A DNA stretch of 64,000 bases from assembly GCF_011193355.1 (NCBI RefSeq), contig NZ_CP049780.1, positions 2,133,307 through 2,197,306 of the forward strand, written 5' to 3'. Positions 1 through 11,803 of the stretch are shown here, piece after piece (within the stretch, counting starts at the first letter, position 1; every line of letters starts with the position of its first letter). Made by a program: the position numbers and the translations under genes. The notes below the pieces were generated by a model. It was not told the DNA's origin. It was given only the letters and a program-made list of their open reading frames with translations, and made no database searches. Source of the DNA: Streptomyces sp. JB150 (lineage in GTDB: Bacteria; Actinomycetota; Actinomycetes; Streptomycetales; Streptomycetaceae).

Positions 1-293
1 CGGCGGCCGCGAACCTCAACCCGTGGACCGAGGTCAGGGCCGACATTACCGCTCCCGAGCGCGGCCCCCTGCTGATCATCTCCGGCGAGCAGGACAACAC
101 CGTGCCGTGGGCCATCGCCAACGCCTCCTGCAAGAAGCAGGCCCGCAACCGGCACGCCGTCACCGAGATCACCGAACTGCCCGGCCGCGGTCACGCGCTC
201 ACCATCGACCACGGGTGGCGCGAGGTCGCCGAGACGGCGCTGGCGTTCGTCCGGCGGTTCGTCGACCCGGCCGCGCCGGAAACGGCCGTATGA
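1..293 (+). CDS. alpha/beta hydrolase, C-terminal part (5' end outside window)
   Basis: The reading frame is open from the window edge (first full codon at position 3) to TGA at 291-293, giving about 96 residues. It contains a hydrophobic strand followed by SGEQDNTVPW, then GRGHALTIDHGW. This is the acid-loop and catalytic-His region of alpha/beta hydrolases (Asp in xGxxDxxVP, His in GxGH). The Ser nucleophile would lie upstream of the window. Substrate cannot be told. It is convergent with the FHA-like gene, with only 3 bases between the stops. Confidence 0.8.
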   Translation, partial: AAANLNPWTEVRADITAPERGPLLIISGEQDNTVPWAIANASCKKQARNRHAVTEITELPGRGHALTIDHGWREVAETALAFVRRFVDPAAPETAV

Positions 294-296
294 CCG

Positions 297-689
297 TCAG
301 ACCTCGTGGTAGAAGCCCACGTTGACGCTGCGCGCGGCGGTGCGGTCCTGGATGACGACCTCTCCGTTGCCGCCGCGCGGGAGGGGCAGCGTGCCGCCGT
401 ACGCGAGGGGCTGCGCGTGGTCGCCGACGGTCAGCCGGACCTCGGAGGACGGCTCCGCCTGGGAGCCGTGCAGCCAGGTGAGGTGCCAGGCACCGTCGTG
501 GCCGCACAGGAACTCCAGGTGCACGCGGGAGACGAACAGCCAGTCCTCCGGCGTCGCCAGGCGGCACACCGAGGTGTCCCGGCCCACCCGCAGCACGGCT
601 CCCGGCTCGCTGGGCGCGTCGGCCATGAGCATGCCGGCCGTGGCGCCCGTGTCCGTGCCCGAGACGGAGGCCATGGTCAGTTCGAGCAC
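297..689 (-). CDS. FHA-like small protein
   Basis: This is a 130-aa protein. I chose the GTG start at 689 because an AAGGAG box sits about 7 bases upstream; the frame stays open further upstream without a better site. The core shows VLRVGRD followed by VSRVHLEF, the GR...SxxH signature of phosphothreonine-binding FHA domains, then beta-strand-rich sequence ending in VNVGFYHEV. FHA domains usually bind phosphothreonine peptides made by Ser/Thr kinases. Here the second half is divergent, so phosphopeptide binding is an inference. No signal peptide is seen. It is divergent from the DUF1992 gene. Confidence 0.6.
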   Translation of the reverse strand: MLELTMASVSGTDTGATAGMLMADAPSEPGAVLRVGRDTSVCRLATPEDWLFVSRVHLEFLCGHDGAWHLTWLHGSQAEPSSEVRLTVGDHAQPLAYGGTLPLPRGGNGEVVIQDRTAARSVNVGFYHEV

Positions 690-781
690 GTGCCGCTCCT
701 TCGTGTCCGGTGGCGCCGGCGTCCGTCGGCGCCGCTGCATGATAGATCGCCCGGTGCGGCCGCGTCCGGCACAATGGCCGC

Positions 782-1198
782 ATGACCGAGCGGAAGCCTC
801 CCGGCGTGAGCTTCGAGTCCTGGACCGACAAACAGATCCGTGACGCGCTGGCCCGCGGCGAGTTCGAGCACCTTCCCGGAGCGGGCAGACCGCTGCCGAG
901 CGACATCGAGGCCGACTACGACGAGCGCTGGTGGATCCGGCGGAAGCTGGCCCGCGAGGGCGTCTCGGTACTGCCCCCGACGCTGGCCCTGCGCAAGGAG
1001 GCGGAGGACGCGCTGGTCGCGGCACTCGCCGCCCCGTCGGAGCGACTGGCCCGCAAGATCATCGAGTCGGTCAACGTCAAGATCCGCGACATGATGTTCA
1101 AACCCCCGCCCGGCCCCCCACTGGGCCTGAAGCCCTACGACGTGGAGGACGTCGTACGCCGGCGGCGGGAGACCCGCGAGGACCGCGGGAACGGCTGA
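782..1198 (+). CDS. DUF1992 (DnaJ-homologue subfamily C member 28 conserved domain) protein
   Basis: A 138-aa soluble protein with the recognisable DUF1992 arrangement: FESWTDKQIRDALARGEF, then HLPGAGRPLP, a D..YDERWWIRRK block, and a late NVKIRDMM segment. This domain is found in bacterial proteins and in the J-protein DNAJC28. No J domain is present here, and the function is unknown. The ATG at 782 has only a weak ribosome site. A strong terminator follows the stop. Confidence 0.85.
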   Translation: MTERKPPGVSFESWTDKQIRDALARGEFEHLPGAGRPLPSDIEADYDERWWIRRKLAREGVSVLPPTLALRKEAEDALVAALAAPSERLARKIIESVNVKIRDMMFKPPPGPPLGLKPYDVEDVVRRRRETREDRGNG

Positions 1199-1208
1199 CG
1201 GACACGGC

Positions 1209-1240
1209 ACGGCGCCGGCGGCCCGAGCCGCCGGCGCCGT
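1209..1240. terminator. bidirectional hairpin terminator
   Basis: A perfect 14-bp stem (1209-1222 with 1227-1240) closes a 4-base CCGA loop. It lies between the convergent DUF1992 gene (+) and the collagen-like gene (-), so it can serve both. There is no T-tract, as is common in Streptomyces. Confidence 0.75.
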
Positions 1241-1269
1241 CCGCGGTGTCCGGTGGTGCTCAGTGGTGC

Positions 1270-2061
1270 TCAGTGGTGCAGGAGCCGGTCGGCGAGTTCG
1301 CGGTAGTCGCGCAGCGCCAGCCGCAGTTGCTCGGTGTCCGTCGCCGGCGGGGTGGACTCGTCGGTCGACTCCCAGGAACGGCGCAGGGTGCGGCGCCGCT
1401 GGGCCACCGCTTCCGCGAAGCGGTTCGCGATGTCCTCCAGGACGTGGTCGGCCTCCTCCACGGCCGCCCGCGGCCCGTCGACGAACCCGGTCACCGCGTG
1501 CTGGAGCCGCTGCGCGAGCTTCTCCGCCTCGTCGTGCGGCAGCAGCGGGGCGAGGTGGGAGGCCTTCTGCGCGCGGGGCGCACCCGCCTCGACGCCGGAC
1601 CCGGCGGGGGTGCCGGCCGAGTGGCCGGGTGTGCCCGCCGATCCCGGTATGCCCTGCGGGGTTTCCGTGCCCGTGGGGCCGGGCTCGCCCTGCGTGCCGG
1701 GCGTACCGGCAGTACCGGTACCGGCAGTACCGGACGCGCCGGGACCGCCGGGTGTCCCCGTGGCGCCGGACGCACCTGCGGTGTGCGGCGCGCCCTCAGT
1801 GCCCGGGAACCCGCTCGTGCCCGCCGGGCCCCCTGTGCCCGCTGTGCCCGGCGTGCCGAACGCGCCGTACGCACCGGGCGTGCCCGCCGTGCCGGGTGTG
1901 CCGGCCCCGGGTGGGGCCTGGCCGGCGGCGGTGCCCCCGGACGGGGTCTCCCCGGCGGTGCCGGACCGGCCCGCCCCGCCGGTGCCTTCCGGCGCGGCAC
2001 CCGCGCCGGCCGTGCCCGGCCTCCGCGGGTCGTCCCCGCCCTGCCGTGGCGTCTCGGTCAT
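1270..2061 (-). CDS. collagen-like Gly/Thr/Pro-rich protein with C-terminal helical domain
   Basis: This is a 263-aa protein. The ATG at 2061 is preceded by AAGGGGAG about 10 bases upstream, and an upstream extension would run into the previous gene. Residues about 10-165 are low-complexity Gly-X-X-like repeats (GTPGTAG, GPGASG and similar), resembling collagen triplets but rich in Thr. Residues about 175-263 form a helical domain containing FVDGPRAAVEEADHVLEDI. That segment is clearly related to FVDSPRDAVTEADRLLAEV in the gene immediately upstream. There is no signal peptide or TM segment. The two genes are 5 bases apart and probably co-transcribed. Function unknown. Confidence 0.75.
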   Translation of the reverse strand: MTETPRQGGDDPRRPGTAGAGAAPEGTGGAGRSGTAGETPSGGTAAGQAPPGAGTPGTAGTPGAYGAFGTPGTAGTGGPAGTSGFPGTEGAPHTAGASGATGTPGGPGASGTAGTGTAGTPGTQGEPGPTGTETPQGIPGSAGTPGHSAGTPAGSGVEAGAPRAQKASHLAPLLPHDEAEKLAQRLQHAVTGFVDGPRAAVEEADHVLEDIANRFAEAVAQRRRTLRRSWESTDESTPPATDTEQLRLALRDYRELADRLLHH

Positions 2062-2066
2062 CGGGC

Positions 2067-2738
2067 TCAACTCCCCTTCGCGTGATGCCGGGTGAACCCC
2101 CACGGCTGGTGGGCGCGGCCGTGGCGGGCGTGGGACGAGGACCGGCGGTCGCCGGAGCCGCCGGCGTCGTGGCGGGTGGGCGCGACCAGGTCCTCGAAGA
2201 GGGCGCGGGCCTCGACCATGGCCTCGCGCATCTCCTCGGTGGCGGCGTGCTCGGGCTGCCCGTCGGCGCCGACGCCCGCGCGGGCGATGCGGTGGACGCG
2301 ACGGTAGCCGTGGACGTGGTCCGCGTGGTGCACGGACAGCGCGGCGACCTGCTCCTCGTAGTGGCCGCCGTCGGGGAAGCCGCGGGCGCCGGCCACTTCG
2401 GCGAGCAGTCGGTCCGCCTCGGTCACCGCGTCGCGCGGCGAGTCGACGAACAGCTCCTGCGCGGCCTGCCAGCGCTGCTCGTACGCGCGGCGCCGCTCCG
2501 CCTCCAACGGACGTTCACGCAGCTCGCCGTGGCGTTCCAGGCGCTCGGCGAGTTCCCGCTCCGCGGCCCTGGTGTCGCCGTCGTAGCGGGCGACGGTCCG
2601 CTCGTACTCGGGCCCGAAGCGCCGCTTCAGGTCCCGTCCGCCGACGCCGCGGCGTCGCCGCAGGGTCAGCAGGGCGGCCGCGCCTATGACGACGACCGCC
2701 CCGATCACGATCAACGCAACGATCAAACCAGTGGACAT
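2067..2738 (-). CDS. membrane-anchored hypothetical protein with helical cytoplasmic domain
   Basis: A 223-aa protein whose ATG at 2738 has a clear GGAGG site 8 bases upstream. One N-terminal TM helix (about residues 4-24) is followed by an RRRR stop-transfer motif, then a charged helical domain with FVDSPRDAVTEADRLLAEV, which is shared with its downstream neighbour. The tail is His/Arg/Ser-rich. I do not recognise a named family. The anchored protein and the free collagen-like partner probably act together at the inner face of the membrane, but this rests only on adjacency and the shared domain. Confidence 0.7.
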   Translation of the reverse strand: MSTGLIVALIVIGAVVVIGAAALLTLRRRRGVGGRDLKRRFGPEYERTVARYDGDTRAAERELAERLERHGELRERPLEAERRRAYEQRWQAAQELFVDSPRDAVTEADRLLAEVAGARGFPDGGHYEEQVAALSVHHADHVHGYRRVHRIARAGVGADGQPEHAATEEMREAMVEARALFEDLVAPTRHDAGGSGDRRSSSHARHGRAHQPWGFTRHHAKGS

Positions 2739-2874
2739 GTAGTTGCCTCCGGGCTCTCGGACCTCGGAACGGTGACCGGGTTGCCCCAGGGCCCCGCCCC
2801 AAACGAAAGGGCCGCCGCGCCGGGCCGCGTGGCGCCGTAATCCGGTTGCCTCCACCCCGCGCGCGGTCCCGACA

Positions 2875-3408
2875 ATGACCGCCATGACCACGCAGACGAC
2901 GGCCTGGACCGTCGCCCCCGAACCCGTCGGCTCCCCCGATGCCGCCGCCCTGTGGCGGGCGTACTACACGGAGGTCAGCGACCGCTGGTACCTGCTGCAC
3001 GAGGGCCGCCGTACGGACCCGGACGAGCTGGAGCGGGAGATCGCCGCCGGTGCCGAGGGCGGGCTCACCCCGCCCGGCGGGCGGCTGCTGGTGGCGCGTC
3101 ACGGCGGCGTGCCCGCCGGCACCGCGGGGGTACGGCGCACCGCGGACCCGGCCGTCGCCGAGCTGACCCGGGTCTTCGTCCGGCCGGAGCTGCGCGGCCG
3201 GGGCGGCGCCGCGCTGCTGGTGGCCGCCGCCGAGGACACCGCCCGGGCGCTGGGCGCGCGGCGGCTGGTCCTGGACACGCGCGGTGATCTGCGCGAGGCG
3301 CGGGCGCTGTACGCGCGGCTCGGCTACGCGGAGACGCCCCCGCACAACGACGAGCCGTACGCCGAGCACTGGTTCGCCAAGGACCTCGTGGGCCCCGCCG
3401 CCACCTGA
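2875..3408 (+). CDS. GNAT family N-acetyltransferase
   Basis: A 177-aa protein with the GNAT fold: ELTRVFVRPELRGRGGAALL is the strand 4/acetyl-CoA pyrophosphate loop (R/QxxGxG/A type), followed by LVLDTRGDLREARALYARLGY, the strand 5/helix 4 region. The enzyme would transfer an acetyl group from acetyl-CoA to a small amine or protein; the substrate is unknown. ATG codons at 2875 and 2884 are both possible because no clear ribosome site separates them. It is convergent with the exporter gene. Confidence 0.85.
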   Translation: MTAMTTQTTAWTVAPEPVGSPDAAALWRAYYTEVSDRWYLLHEGRRTDPDELEREIAAGAEGGLTPPGGRLLVARHGGVPAGTAGVRRTADPAVAELTRVFVRPELRGRGGAALLVAAAEDTARALGARRLVLDTRGDLREARALYARLGYAETPPHNDEPYAEHWFAKDLVGPAAT

Positions 3409-3423
3409 GGCTCGACGGCCGGT

Positions 3424-7035
<3,612 letters not shown>

Positions 7036-7140
7036 GGCCGCACCTGCCCGCGCCCGCCCGGCCGCCTTGCCCGCCTCCGGCGGTCCTCGCGACAGACGGG
7101 CCAGGGGCAGGCGGTCCTGGCGGCAGAGCGGCAGAGCGCC

Positions 7141-7809
7141 CTACGGGCGAGCGGCGACGTGGAGCCGGATCGTGCCGTCCCCGGCGTCCTCCACGCGTAC
7201 CTCGGTCAGGTCCCGGACCAGCGCGTCCGGCCGGTGTACGGCGGCGCGCGGGCCGACGCCGACCACGCGCATGCCGGCCGCGCGCCCGGCGGCGATACCC
7301 GCGCCGGAGTCCTCGAAGACGACGCAGTCGGCGGGCGCGACACCCAGCTCGGCGGCGCCCTTGAGGAACCCCTCGGGGTCGGGCTTGCTGGCGCCGACGG
7401 ACTCGGCGGTGATCCGGATGTCGGGCAGCGGCAGCCCGGCGGCGGTCATCCGGGCCGTGGACAGCGGCACGTCGGCGGAGGTCACGAGGGCGTGCGGGAG
7501 GCCGCGCAGGGCGGCGAGGAAGGCGGGGGCGCCGGGGACCGGGACGACACCGTCGAGGTCGGCGGTCTCCTCGGCGAGCATGCGCGCGTTGTCCGCGTGG
7601 TTCTGCTCCATGGGCCGGTGCGGCAGCAGGACGGCCATCGAGGCGTACCCCTGGCGGCCGTGCACCACCTTCATCACCTCGTCGCCGTCGAGTCCGTGCC
7701 GCTCGGCCCAGCGACGCCAGACGCGCTCGACCACGGCGTCGGAGTTCACGAGGGTGCCGTCCATGTCGAGCAGGAGGGCGCGGGCGGTGAGCACGGTCGT
7801 GGCCGTCAT
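7141..7809 (-). CDS. HAD-superfamily sugar-phosphatase-like hydrolase
   Basis: A 222-aa HAD hydrolase of the beta-phosphoglucomutase/sugar-phosphatase branch. Motif I is LLLDMDGTLVNSD (both Asp present), motif II is ALVTSAD, motif III is SKPDPEGF and motif IV is CVVFEDSGAGI. An alpha-helical cap (about residues 25-85) follows motif I. It should remove phosphate from a small sugar or polyol phosphate; the substrate is unknown. The start ATG has GGAGCTGC upstream. It lies downstream of the GDT1 gene but is separated by 193 bp with its own inverted repeat, so it likely has its own promoter. Confidence 0.85.
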   Translation of the reverse strand: MTATTVLTARALLLDMDGTLVNSDAVVERVWRRWAERHGLDGDEVMKVVHGRQGYASMAVLLPHRPMEQNHADNARMLAEETADLDGVVPVPGAPAFLAALRGLPHALVTSADVPLSTARMTAAGLPLPDIRITAESVGASKPDPEGFLKGAAELGVAPADCVVFEDSGAGIAAGRAAGMRVVGVGPRAAVHRPDALVRDLTEVRVEDAGDGTIRLHVAARP

Positions 7810-7881
7810 CGGCAGCAGCTCCAGAGCTTGGGGGAACAGAGCGGCCCCGCCCGCCGGTCAGGGAAAACGGGCGGGAGCCAC

Positions 7882-7907
7882 TTTGTTTCTCTACGGTACA
7901 AAACAAA
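7882..7907. promoter_or_regulatory. AT-rich inverted repeat upstream of the HAD gene
   Basis: TTTGTTT and AAACAAA arms flank a 12-base spacer containing CTACGGTAC. It is a conspicuous AT island in GC-rich DNA, 73 bases upstream of the HAD start. It is a candidate operator or promoter element for that gene. Confidence 0.45.
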
Positions 7908-8002
7908 TCCGGCATCCCGCCAGCGCCCCGGCGAAAGCTTCACCGGGCGTTCAACTGGGGGGTGCCCGAGACGGGAGGGGAGCCCGGCCTCCGGGCCGCG
8001 GC

Positions 8003-8584
8003 TCAGCCCGCCACCGCCTCCCACAGGCTCCACACACCCAGCACCAGCATCACCATCGCCGCGATCTTCGTGATCAGCCGCAGCGGAACCCGCTTCATCA
8101 GCGCCTTCCCGCCGACGATGCCCAGTCCCGCCACCGCCCACAGCGCCAGCACCGCGCCGAGGCCGACGGACAGCGGGTCGTCGTAGCGCGCGGCGAGGTT
8201 CGCGGTCATGATCTGGGTGAGATCGCCGAACTCGGCGACCAGGATCAGCATGAACCCGGATCCCGCGACCTTCCAGAAGGACTGGTTCTCCGGCTTGCGG
8301 ATCTCCTCCTCGTCCTCGTCCTTCTTCATCAGCAGCACCGCCGCGCCGCCGAGGAAGAGCACACCGGTCAGCGCGTGGGTGATCTGCTGCGGCAGCAGGG
8401 TCAGCACGCTGCCGGCCGCGACGGCGAGCGCGACATGCAGGGCGAACGCGGCGGCGACGCCGGCGAAGACGTAGGACGCGCGGTAGCGGGTGCCGAGCAC
8501 CAGACCGGCCAGCGCGGTCTTGTCGGGCAGCTCGGCGAGGAAGACGACGCCGAAGACGAGCGCCGTGACGGTGAAGCTGATCAA
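8003..8584 (-). CDS. TMEM165/GDT1 (UPF0016) family cation transporter, probable Mn2+ exporter
   Basis: A 193-aa membrane protein with six predicted TM helices in two inverted repeats. Each repeat carries the family's acidic signature: ELPDKT near residue 18 and EFGDLTQ near residue 120. A charged loop (KKDEDEEEIRKPE) joins them. The family moves Mn2+ or Ca2+ against H+; bacterial MneA-type members export manganese. TTG at 8584 is the start, with GAGGAA just upstream. The leader carries a yybP-ykoY manganese riboswitch, which strongly supports Mn2+ efflux as the role. Confidence 0.88.
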   Translation of the reverse strand: MISFTVTALVFGVVFLAELPDKTALAGLVLGTRYRASYVFAGVAAAFALHVALAVAAGSVLTLLPQQITHALTGVLFLGGAAVLLMKKDEDEEEIRKPENQSFWKVAGSGFMLILVAEFGDLTQIMTANLAARYDDPLSVGLGAVLALWAVAGLGIVGGKALMKRVPLRLITKIAAMVMLVLGVWSLWEAVAG

Positions 8585-8644
8585 GGTTCCTCAATCGGTC
8601 GGGACCGCCCCCGCCGAGAGTGCTGAGCCCTTTTCGTCAGGACA

Positions 8645-8829
8645 CCTCGGCAAGGGCAGCACACTCGGCACCCGTGCCGTGCGGCACGGGCGTGCACTGC
8701 TTGCCGAAGGTCTCGCTGGCCGGCCCACGAGAGTCCCTCGGGAATCCACGTGAGGCCCGGCTCCGGGCGCCGGCCCAGCTGGGCTGAGCAGTATGTCGAC
8801 GGTCCGGCGAAGAGCTACTCCCCTTCTGC
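8645..8829 (-). promoter_or_regulatory. yybP-ykoY manganese riboswitch with competing expression-platform hairpin
   Basis: Read on the minus strand. The aptamer begins with GCAGAAGG running into GGGGAGUAG (8829-8815), followed by ACCGUCGACAUACUGCUCAGCC. It ends with GCGAGACC (8716-8709), matching my memory of the yybP-ykoY consensus. Helix P1 pairs 8829-8822 with 8710-8703 (one mismatch). The 3' strand of P1 lies within CUUCGGCAAG (8709-8700), which can alternatively pair with CUUGCCGAGG (8654-8645) to cap a long hairpin containing a CCCGUGCC/GGCACGGG inner stem. The two folds exclude each other. Mn2+ binding should stabilise P1 and break the hairpin, turning on the GDT1 gene. Confidence 0.82.
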
Positions 8830-8891
8830 GCCCTCCATCGTACGTGATCGTTTCGCAACGAACCTTTTCGCACCGAACCGCACCATGACCC

Positions 8892-8920
8892 TTGTCACGT
8901 CATGTTCACGTCATTAGCTT
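8892..8920 (+). promoter_or_regulatory. sigma-70-type promoter for the HNH nuclease gene
   Basis: TTGTCA at 8892-8897 and TAGCTT at 8915-8920 are separated by exactly 17 bases. The spacer contains two CGTCAT repeats. The expected RNA start near 8927 gives a leader of about 80 bases to the ATG at 9009. Confidence 0.5.
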
Positions 8921-9008
8921 CTCACCGGGCGCACACCCGCCCGCAACACCCCACCGCGAGCATTCCCTCGCTCGCACACCAAGACCCCCACACCCCAAGG
9001 GAGTTCGC

Positions 9009-9653
9009 ATGCCCGCACGCTACGCGCGTCGACGGCTCGGCATAGCCGCGGCGGCCGGTGCGCTGCTGTCCTTCGCCGCCCTCTTCCAGGCCCCCGCCGC
9101 CTCCGCCGCCCTCCCCACCCCGGTGAGCGCCGCCACCGCCCGCACCTACCTCGCCTCCCTCCCCGTCGCCACCGAGGACCGCACCGGCTACAACCGCGAC
9201 CTGTTCCCGCACTGGATCACCGTCAGCGGCACCTGCAACACCCGCGAGACCGTCCTCAAGCGCGACGGCTCGAACGTCGTCACCGACTCCTCCTGCTACG
9301 CCACCAGCGGCAGCTGGTACTCCCCGTACGACGGCGCCACCTGGACCGCCGCCTCCGACGTCGACATCGACCACCTCGTGCCGCTCGCCGAGGCCTGGGA
9401 CTCCGGCGCCGACAGCTGGACGACCTCGCGCCGCCAGGCCTTCGCCAACGACCTGACCCGCCCCCAGCTGCTCGCCGTCACCGACGACGTGAACCAGGCG
9501 AAGGGCGACAAGGACCCGGCCGAGTGGATGCCGGCCCGCACCGCCTACCACTGCACGTACGTCCGCGCGTGGGTGCAGGTGAAGTACTACTACGGCCTGT
9601 CCGTGGACTCCGCGGAGAAGAGCGCGCTGCAGAACCGCCTCGCCGCCTGCTGA
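9009..9653 (+). CDS. secreted HNH-family (DUF1524-like) nuclease
   Basis: A 214-aa secreted protein with a signal peptide (RR, hydrophobic core, AxA near residues 33-35). Residues about 115-185 carry DVDIDHLVPLAEAWDSGA, followed later by NDLTRPQLLAVTDDVNQAKGDKDPAEW. This is the beta-beta-alpha-metal arrangement of HNH/DUF1524 nucleases with the catalytic His in DHLVPL. Cys pairs (CNT...SCYA and CTY...AAC) suggest disulfides. It would cut DNA or RNA outside the cell for scavenging. AAGGGAG lies 8 bases before the ATG. Confidence 0.9.
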   Translation: MPARYARRRLGIAAAAGALLSFAALFQAPAASAALPTPVSAATARTYLASLPVATEDRTGYNRDLFPHWITVSGTCNTRETVLKRDGSNVVTDSSCYATSGSWYSPYDGATWTAASDVDIDHLVPLAEAWDSGADSWTTSRRQAFANDLTRPQLLAVTDDVNQAKGDKDPAEWMPARTAYHCTYVRAWVQVKYYYGLSVDSAEKSALQNRLAAC

Positions 9654-9675
9654 CTCCGCCCCGGCACCCACTGAC

Positions 9676-9736
9676 CCCGCCCGGCGCGCGCCCCCGCCGC
9701 CACCCCCAAATCCCGCCCGGCGCGCGCCCCCGCCGC
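9676..9736. repeat. 25-bp direct repeat
   Basis: Two identical 25-bp GC-only copies (9676-9700 and 9712-9736; begin CCCGCCCGGCGCGCG) lie just after the HNH nuclease stop, 36 bases apart start to start. Function unknown. Confidence 0.65.
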
Positions 9737-9778
9737 GACACCCGCTCACCCGTGTGTGCGGAACGTTCCCGACGGCCT

Positions 9779-9807
9779 CCGTCGTTCCGTACCGTACGGG
9801 ACGACGG
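9779..9807. promoter_or_regulatory. 29-bp near-perfect palindrome before the PhoD-like gene
   Basis: Two 14-base arms (9779-9792 and 9794-9807) are reverse complements except for one G-T position, around a single central C. It ends immediately before the GGAGAGGGG ribosome site of the gene at 9821. It is either an operator or an RNA hairpin that could affect initiation. A second small palindrome GGAACGTTCC lies at 9760-9769. Confidence 0.5.
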
Positions 9808-9820
9808 AGAGGGGACTGCC

Positions 9821-11485
<1,665 letters not shown>

Positions 11486-11545
11486 GTCCTGTACGGGGGT
11501 CAGGGGCCTTGGGGCTTTTCGGGACTTCGGCATGTGCGGGCTGTT

Positions 11546-11650
11546 CGGTACGTCCGGGATCTCCGGGACTCCCCAGGCCTTCGGGATCTCCCGGGTATCC
11601 GGGACCTCTGGGATCTCTGGTACCTCTGGGACCTCCGGGATCTCTCGGGA
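11546..11650. repeat. ~9-bp degenerate tandem repeat
   Basis: About ten imperfect units of GGGACCTCT/GGGATCTCC follow the PhoD-like gene. On the minus strand they would read as an EVPEIP-like ladder, but no ribosome site or start serves that frame. It occupies much of the 318-base gap before the FAD-binding gene. Confidence 0.6.
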
Positions 11651-11693
11651 CGCGCGTTGGCTTGAGTGGCGGCCGACGGCATGATGAGGCGGA

Positions 11694-11761
11694 CCGTCCG
11701 CTTCGGCGGCCCTTCCGCTTCGGCGGGCCGTCCGTCTCGGCAGGTCGTCCGCTTCGGCGGA
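11694..11761. repeat. four 17-bp tandem repeats
   Basis: Four contiguous 17-base units (11694, 11711, 11728, 11745) fit the consensus CCGTCCGCTTCGGCGGN with one to four changes each. They end 43 bases before the proposed TTG start of the FAD-binding gene. The period of 17 is not a multiple of 3, which argues against the region being coding. Confidence 0.75.
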
Positions 11762-11803
11762 CCTCATGCTCCAACGCGCCCCACTCGCCCGGGAGTCCCC
11801 CCT

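Noticed and set aside
8637..8873. Small minus-strand protein upstream of GDT1
   Set aside because: The region is explained by the riboswitch aptamer and hairpin, and the reading frame has no ribosome site.
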